Assembly: GCA_016929095.1 (NCBI GenBank) | Contig: JAFGJM010000023.1 | Coordinates: 1 to 64,000, forward strand | Source: Anaerolineales bacterium | Lineage (GTDB): Bacteria; Chloroflexota; Anaerolineae; Anaerolineales; UBA4823 | Direction of reading: 5' to 3' | DNA: 64,000 nucleotides | Shown here: piece by piece, positions 58,225-64,000 of the stretch | How positions within the stretch are numbered: position 1 is the stretch's first letter | Layout of the letters: each line of letters opens with the position of its first letter | Translations under genes and position numbers: made by a program | Notes under the pieces: model-generated | The model's input: the letters and a program-made list of their open reading frames with translations, nothing else | Database searches by the model: none | What the model was told of the DNA's origin: nothing

Positions 58225-58937
58225 TGACGATGCAACCCTTTCAAAGAGTATCCACCGCCCGGGTGAGTGAAGCCATCGTGGAACAAATCCGGCAGGCGAT
58301 CATCGATGGGCAGTTCCAGCCCGGCGATCGGCTGCCTTCACAGCGCGACCTGGCAAAGACGTTTGGCGTGGGGCGGTCGGCACTGCTGGAAGCCATCCGC
58401 ATCCTGGAGCAATCGGGATTATTGACCATCCGTACCGGCGGAAGCGGCGGGGCTTTTGTCACCGCACCCTCGATAAGACAGGTCAGCGATTCATTGGATT
58501 TGCTATTCCGCAGGGAGGGCGCTACCCGGGAAGAATTGTCGGAATTTCGCATCGTGCTGGAGAGTTACTGCTGTAAAATGGCCGCAGAAAAGGCGTCCGA
58601 TGAAGAATTGGCAAATATTGAAAAACAATTCCAGGAATTGAAAGCGTTGGCAGACAAAGGCTCGGCTTACTGGCAGACGTTTTTAACCCGGGAGATTGAA
58701 TTTCATTTCCTGGTAGCCAACCTTTCTCACAACCGGGTCAGCATGGCGGTGTTGCATTCGTTGGCAACCTGGCTGCATTCGTTTTCTTCCCAGATGCCGG
58801 AATTATATAAAGAACGGATGCTCAAGGATTGGGAAGCCATCGTTACAGCATTACGCAATCGGGATGGTGAAAACGCACAGCATTTATTGAGTGAACATAT
58901 ATATTTTTTCAATTTGATGCACACGACAAGTGAATAA
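58224..58937 (+). CDS. GntR/FadR-family transcriptional regulator
   Basis: QIRQAIIDGQFQPGDRLPSQRDLAKTFGVGRSALLEAIRILEQSGLLTIRTGGSGGAFV wHTH plus FCD-like C-terminus. Confidence 0.92.
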   Translation: MTMQPFQRVSTARVSEAIVEQIRQAIIDGQFQPGDRLPSQRDLAKTFGVGRSALLEAIRILEQSGLLTIRTGGSGGAFVTAPSIRQVSDSLDLLFRREGATREELSEFRIVLESYCCKMAAEKASDEELANIEKQFQELKALADKGSAYWQTFLTREIEFHFLVANLSHNRVSMAVLHSLATWLHSFSSQMPELYKERMLKDWEAIVTALRNRDGENAQHLLSEHIYFFNLMHTTSE

Positions 58938-58990
58938 AATTTTAGCGAAATGAGGAAAAGAATAATACCATAGGATAACTGTATATCGGA

Positions 58991-59001
58991 TGGTCAGACC
59001 A
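58991..59001. promoter_or_regulatory. Candidate FadR-family operator upstream of the aminotransferase
   Basis: Perfect palindrome TGGTCAGACCA; 9/11 identical to TGGTCATGCCA at 58214-58224. Confidence 0.5.
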
Positions 59002-59116
59002 ACACACAATCAGACAATTGATCCAGATTTTTATCAAGCACATTGCGCATAGACACACTTTGATCGATCGGTCTATTTCTATCTATAACAATTTTATAGC
59101 TCGGAGGCGATAAGAT

Positions 59117-60262
59117 ATGCAATATCATGTTAAACTTTTTACGCCAGGTCCCGGTGATGTGGATGAAGATGTGCTGGATGCCATGGCAGAACCCGTGCTT
59201 CGCCATTATGGGCCGGAATGGATGGAAATCTACAACGAAACAATATCCTTATTAAGGGATATTTATCAGACCCAAAATGATATTTATTTGGTGCAAGGAC
59301 CCGGGTCTGCCTTGCTGGATATGGCAATTGGCAGCCTGTTATCCCCGGGAGAAAAGATCATCGTTGGGCAGAATGGCTTTTTTGGTGAAAGGCTTCAAAT
59401 CATCGCCGATGGATATGGCTTGAAAACAATTCCGTTTACTGCGCCCTTGGGAAAAGCGCTGGATACAAATGAGCTGCGTAAACTGGCGGCGCAAAATCCG
59501 GATGCACGCGCCATCGCCCTGGTGCATCACGAAACAGGGACAACCGTGATGAATCCCTTGCAGGACATCACAGAAATTGCCCGTCAAGCTGGTATGGCGA
59601 TCATTGTGGATGCGGTTTCATCCATGGGGGGGGTGGCATTACCGGTTGATGAGTGGGGGATCGATATCTGCGTCACGACGCCTAACAAGTGCCTGGAAGC
59701 AGTGCCGGGTATTGGGATTGTCAGCATCAGCCCCAAAGCCTGGGAGATGGTGGATGCAAAAAAAGACAACGGGCATGGTTGGTACCTCAATTTGAAAACC
59801 TGGCGGGAATTTGCTGTCGGGTGGGGTTCCTGGCATCCTTCACCGGTGACGATGCCGACCAACATCGTTCTTGCTATGCGTACCAGCCTGCGAAATATCA
59901 TGCACGTTGGGTTGGAGGCGCATTATGCAAAGTACCGCTATGCCAGCCAGGCGATACGCAAGGGGTTGGGCAACATAGGATTCGAGATGTTCATCCCTGA
60001 CGCATATGCAGCACCTATGGTTACCGGGGTGAAGGCGCGCCCTGAATTCGAAGTATCGGAGCTGCTCAAGTGGCTGGTTGCCGAGCGGGATATGGCGGCT
60101 GGCGGCGGTTTGGGTGAACTATCGGGAAAAATATTCCGGGTTGGGCATTTAGGAAAAGCCTCCCGGCGTGAATACCTGATCGATTTTTTGTTTTCAGTGG
60201 AAGAATTCTTGCGCGCTAAAGGGTTAAAAGTAGCGGAAGGTTCCAGTTTGATCGGGATTTAG
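59117..60262 (+). CDS. Class V aminotransferase (alanine-glyoxylate/serine-pyruvate type)
   Basis: LFTPGPGDVDEDVLDAMAEPVLRHYGPEW, VHHETGTTVMNPLQDI, VDAVSSMGGVALPVDEWGIDICVTTPNKCLE. Confidence 0.92.
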   Translation: MQYHVKLFTPGPGDVDEDVLDAMAEPVLRHYGPEWMEIYNETISLLRDIYQTQNDIYLVQGPGSALLDMAIGSLLSPGEKIIVGQNGFFGERLQIIADGYGLKTIPFTAPLGKALDTNELRKLAAQNPDARAIALVHHETGTTVMNPLQDITEIARQAGMAIIVDAVSSMGGVALPVDEWGIDICVTTPNKCLEAVPGIGIVSISPKAWEMVDAKKDNGHGWYLNLKTWREFAVGWGSWHPSPVTMPTNIVLAMRTSLRNIMHVGLEAHYAKYRYASQAIRKGLGNIGFEMFIPDAYAAPMVTGVKARPEFEVSELLKWLVAERDMAAGGGLGELSGKIFRVGHLGKASRREYLIDFLFSVEEFLRAKGLKVAEGSSLIGI

Positions 60263-60396
60263 TTTGATACCTTCACCTCCGCTGGGGTGGTGGATGAAGA
60301 TTCGGCGGGTAGATTATTGCCCTCATCCCCTGACCCCTTCTCCCAAAAATGGGAGAAGGGGAAAAGAAATTCGAATTCGACAAAAGGAATTATTTC

Positions 60397-61113
60397 GTGA
60401 CTGATTTATATTATGTGATTTCAAAAGAGATTTTCGAGAAGTACCCCGGTTATTCCAGGGGGGTCGTGCTGGCGTTTGATGTCAAGAATGATGCGCCAGC
60501 GGAAAAATTGGCACAGTTATTACGGGAAGCCGAAGAATCGGTACGTTGCAATGCGGTTTTAGATAAGATTGCCGAACACCCGCGCATTAAACCCTGGCGG
60601 GAAGCATACAAAGCCTTTGGCGCCAAGCCCAGCGAGTTCCGCTCCTCGATAGAGGCGATGGCAAGGCGGGTGCTGCGCGAGGATCAATTACCCAACATCA
60701 ACCCGTTGGTGGATATCGGCAATATCATCTCATTGAGACGCCTGGTGCCGATCGGAGGGCACGCCATCGATAAGCTGGAACATAATATGGAGCTGCGATT
60801 GGCGTCAGGTGAAGAGACTTTCGAACCCTTTGGCACCAGCGAAATCGAGCATCCCCTGCCGGGCGAGGTGGTATTTTGCGAAGGTGATATCGTACTCACC
60901 CGCCGCTGGACCTGGCGGCAGGCCAACCGCACACTGACCCTGCCCGAGACCACGGCGATAGAGTTCAACATCGACGCGCTGCCGATGGTGACGGAAGCGG
61001 AAATCCACGCCATTGCGCAGGAGGTGATGGCGATGGTGCAGGAGTTTTGCGGCGGTTGCTGCCGGTATGAGATTTTAACGAAGGAGAACCCGAGGATGAG
61101 TTTGGGGGAATAA
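60397..61113 (+). CDS. B3/B4 (PheRS beta-like) domain protein
   Basis: KPWREAYKAFGAKPSEFRSSIEAMARRVL ... INPLVDIGNIISLRRLVPIGGHAIDKL; GTG start at 60397 with AGGA upstream. Confidence 0.85.
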   Translation: MTDLYYVISKEIFEKYPGYSRGVVLAFDVKNDAPAEKLAQLLREAEESVRCNAVLDKIAEHPRIKPWREAYKAFGAKPSEFRSSIEAMARRVLREDQLPNINPLVDIGNIISLRRLVPIGGHAIDKLEHNMELRLASGEETFEPFGTSEIEHPLPGEVVFCEGDIVLTRRWTWRQANRTLTLPETTAIEFNIDALPMVTEAEIHAIAQEVMAMVQEFCGGCCRYEILTKENPRMSLGE

Positions 61114-61136
61114 GGAGAGAAATGAGATAACGAAAA

Positions 61137-61169
61137 AACGAATGCCAGTCCGGCATTCGTTTTTTTTTT
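61137..61169 (+). terminator. Rho-independent terminator
   Basis: AACGAATGCC agtcc GGCATTCGTTTTTTTTTT. Confidence 0.9.
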
Positions 61170-61256
61170 AGAAATCATCATCATTTGATATGGTATATTA
61201 AGTCAAGAATTATGTGAATAATTGGGCGGTGATGGGATCAATTGGAGGAAAATCTT

Positions 61257-62063
61257 GTGAGCACACAAATATACTATCTGTCGGGAACAGGGAATTCTCT
61301 GCATGTAGCGCGAGAACTCGAAAAAAGACTCTCCGAAACTGAACTCATACCCATTATCAAGGTGTTAAAAAACGATCGCATTGAAACTAAAGCGGAAATA
61401 ATTGGATTGGTATTTCCGATTCATAACCTTACAGTGCCGGTATTGGTGAAACGGTTTTTGCTGAAGGCAGACTTGCGCTCGTCAAAGTATATATTTGCCA
61501 TTGCTACACGCTTTTGTTCAGATGCCGTCTTTTCGATTATTGATGAGATATTGAAGAAACAAGGCAAATTACTCGATGCATACTTCTCCGTTGAAATGCC
61601 ATGTACATATATCCCGATTTTTACACTCCCTTCGCAAAGCGAAGTTGAGAGAATGGAAAACGAATTACAGAAAAGGTTAGATGAAATCCAAATAATTGTC
61701 GAAAATAAACGGATTGACCGCGAAAAAGACTCTCCGCTGGTTTTTGTATTAGGGCATATACTTTATCCCATGATTACAGCCTACATGTTCAAATTTCGTT
61801 TCCCCGGAATGGCCAGATCATTCTATGTGGACTCGAGATGTAATGGATGCGGATTGTGTGAAAAAGTATGTTTGTCAGAGAGAATTCGAATGAAAAATGG
61901 AAAACCGGAATGGTCGACCGATATCGACTGTGTATATTGTTTTGCCTGCCTGCATTATTGCCCGGTTGAAGCAGTGCAGATCGAGGGGAGAAAAACAACA
62001 ATAAAAGGCAGATATCACCATTCTGAAGTTAAGGCGATAGATATTGCCCGTCAAAAGCAGTGA
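61257..62063 (+). CDS. EFR1-type flavodoxin/ferredoxin fusion protein
   Basis: YYLSGTGNSLHVARELEK and CNGCGLCEKVCLSERI...CVYCFACLHYCPVEAV (two 4Fe-4S motifs); GGAGG 8 nt before GTG. Confidence 0.85.
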   Translation: MSTQIYYLSGTGNSLHVARELEKRLSETELIPIIKVLKNDRIETKAEIIGLVFPIHNLTVPVLVKRFLLKADLRSSKYIFAIATRFCSDAVFSIIDEILKKQGKLLDAYFSVEMPCTYIPIFTLPSQSEVERMENELQKRLDEIQIIVENKRIDREKDSPLVFVLGHILYPMITAYMFKFRFPGMARSFYVDSRCNGCGLCEKVCLSERIRMKNGKPEWSTDIDCVYCFACLHYCPVEAVQIEGRKTTIKGRYHHSEVKAIDIARQKQ

Positions 62064-62544
62064 GTTTTGTGGACTATAGTCTTGGGATAAGCTGAATCGC
62101 AAGGAATAACTGGTATTGAGGTTGGGGAATTTTGGAAAACCGTTTGTGAATGGGAAAACCTATATACAAATATCACAACGAAGTTCGTGTTTGTTACATA
62201 AAGTTTGGAGATGATGGTATAAGAGCCTGCATAATTCAATAGATTTATAAAGTATTCCGCCAAAAAAGTTAAATATTATTCAATAGTAAAAGTTTTCAAT
62301 CGATTTAATGTTGGCAAGAGCGGAAAATCTTCACGCATGCGATTGAAGATATTTTAAGTAAATTCTCTGGCGTATGGCCAGATCATTGAAATTCCTGATA
62401 ATTCATTAAATTCAGTCCAGAGATTTTCATCGATTTCGTTAAAATCTCGATCCACATTAAAAAAACCCTCAAGGGTAAATTCCACTTTGTATTCAGGATT
62501 GGTTTCGATTGGCCCTGAGATACTAATAAACAAAAAGCCCCTGG

Positions 62545-63300
62545 TTGGGGTGTGGATTAGCTATCGTTATGATCAGTGGGACGTTAGCGTTTCAATTATT
62601 GACTGCGAATTATTATGTGGATCAAACGCCATGGTTTACCTGGGTGGTTGGGTTGTTCGCAACGGGCGGTATTGTATTGATCATGTCAGCATTCAATAAA
62701 AAGCGTGCGCCTTCATCATTGGGTTATACCCTGTTGGTTATCTCCATCTTGCTGATCCCGGGAATCTGGTCCGGTTATACCACCTTCAGCGCAAGAGGCA
62801 ACTCAAATTTACCAAGCGCTTATGGGGGAGAAGCCATTGGGGTGACCCACGCTGGAGGTTTATCGGTGAATAAAACCTTAGTTGAATACCTGCAATCCCA
62901 TACACAAAATGTCTATTATCTGGTGGCGGTATCCAGTTCGCAAACGGGCAGTGATTATGTCCTGGCTACCGGTCGCCCGGTGCTTTACCTGGGTGGGTTT
63001 GGTGGACAGGATCAAGTAGTTACCCTGGATGAATTACTGCAGATGATCGAACAAGGGGAATTGCGGTATTTTTTGTTGAATGGTGGTGGACGAGATCCTT
63101 TCGGGAACGGGGATATTTCTTCCTGGGTTTCTTCATCCTGTGTGGCGATTGAGAATTATGATGTTGCCATGACCAACAATAAAATCGGTAACAACACGAA
63201 CATTGGATTGGGTAACTCAATCTTTGGACAAAATGGCGGGTTTCCTCAAGGCCCAGGCAGCAGAGAGGCAGGGAATGCCCTCTATGATTGTGGCGGTTAA
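62545..63300 (+). pseudogene. C-terminal remnant of a GT-C/ArnT-like (YkcB-type) glycosyltransferase
   Basis: A few TM helices followed by the soluble C-terminal domain; no N-terminal catalytic half upstream. Confidence 0.5.
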
Positions 63301-63366
63301 GATCAGGAATCCGAAATATGCTTATATGCAATTTTCATAATTAGATCGAGTGTTTTTAGGTGACGT

Positions 63367-64000
63367 ATGAAAAAAATTTTTCTTGGATTAATTTTATGTG
63401 TATCACTTATTTTGAACGCCTGTGGTGAAGATGAATCAATGATTGTCACGGCTTCTGTGGAGGATATATACACAGCGGTAGCCATCACCACGACTGCGCA
63501 ATATACACCTGCCACAGCAACCGAAACAATGCTGCCAACCTATACGAATACCATCGAGACTACGCCCACTGAAACCCCTACAATGGCGGACACGCCTCAA
63601 CCAGCGATCGCATCTTCATCCTCATCCAGCAGTTCGACGAGCGCGTGCGACAGCTCGGAATTTGTCGGTGATACCACGATACCGGATGGCACAGTGCTGG
63701 CGCCAGGACAGAGTTTCGAAAAGACATGGCTTTTAAAAAACAATGGAAGCTGCAACTGGACGGAGGATTATGAAGTTATTTTTGTGAGCGGCGAGGATAT
63801 GGATGGAGAAGATACGGCGATCGATACAGATGTTTCCAGTGGTTCACAGGTTAAAGTTTCCGTTTCAATGATCGCTCCGGATACCGAAGGGTCATATACG
63901 GGTTTCTGGAAGATGATGAACGAAGAGGGGGCAACTTTTGGTACCTCCTTTTATGTTCAAATTGTGGTATCGGACAGCGCATCCATTCTCACCCCAACCT
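63367..64000 (+). CDS. Lipoprotein with NBR1-Ig-like (FW) domain, truncated by the window end
   Basis: Open frame to window edge; lipobox LILNAC; Thr/Pro linker; DTTIPDGTVLAPGQSFEKTWLLKNNGSCNWTEDYEVIFVSG. Confidence 0.8.
   Translation, partial: MKKIFLGLILCVSLILNACGEDESMIVTASVEDIYTAVAITTTAQYTPATATETMLPTYTNTIETTPTETPTMADTPQPAIASSSSSSSSTSACDSSEFVGDTTIPDGTVLAPGQSFEKTWLLKNNGSCNWTEDYEVIFVSGEDMDGEDTAIDTDVSSGSQVKVSVSMIAPDTEGSYTGFWKMMNEEGATFGTSFYVQIVVSDSASILTPT

Overview
This 64 kb window is a gene-dense bacterial chromosome segment. Gene content suggests Chloroflexota/Anaerolineae: a 2M-type complex I operon, an NBR1/FW-domain lipoprotein, a DHH-CBS-CCA fusion protein and GTCATTGCGAG-type intergenic repeats. 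That assignment is inference, because no 16S or phylogeny was available.

Main blocks:
- PIN-family toxin-antitoxin pair and an EF-G paralogue
- PAP2 / MFS / Xaa-Pro peptidase genes
- two tandem tRNA-Ala genes, then a leucine (CTC) T-box leader, an antisense HD-GYP gene, and leuS
- surface polysaccharide and FemAB-like genes
- membrane-arm-only complex I operon (nuoA-H-J-K-L-M-M-N) followed by an Fo-only ATP synthase operon with a b/delta fusion
- murE, pnp and rpsO
- DHH-CBS-CCA transferase, then nusA-ylxR-infB-rbfA-nrnA-truB-ribF, then thyA-dfrA
- accessory end with an enolase-superfamily gene, a FadR-regulated aminotransferase and B3/B4 gene, decaying genes, and a truncated NBR1-Ig lipoprotein

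Most worth a second look:
1. The Leu T-box is separated from leuS by an opposite-strand HD-GYP gene.
2. Complex I and ATP synthase are both represented only by membrane sectors, with a 2M complex I signature and a truncated b-delta fusion.
3. A structured leader lies upstream of infB, and a long palindrome lies between rpsO and pnp.
4. A FadR-type operator overlaps a near-leaderless promoter, with a second site before the neighbouring aminotransferase.

No CRISPR array, rRNA, transposase or prophage was seen. All family calls come from reading motifs; no database search was run.
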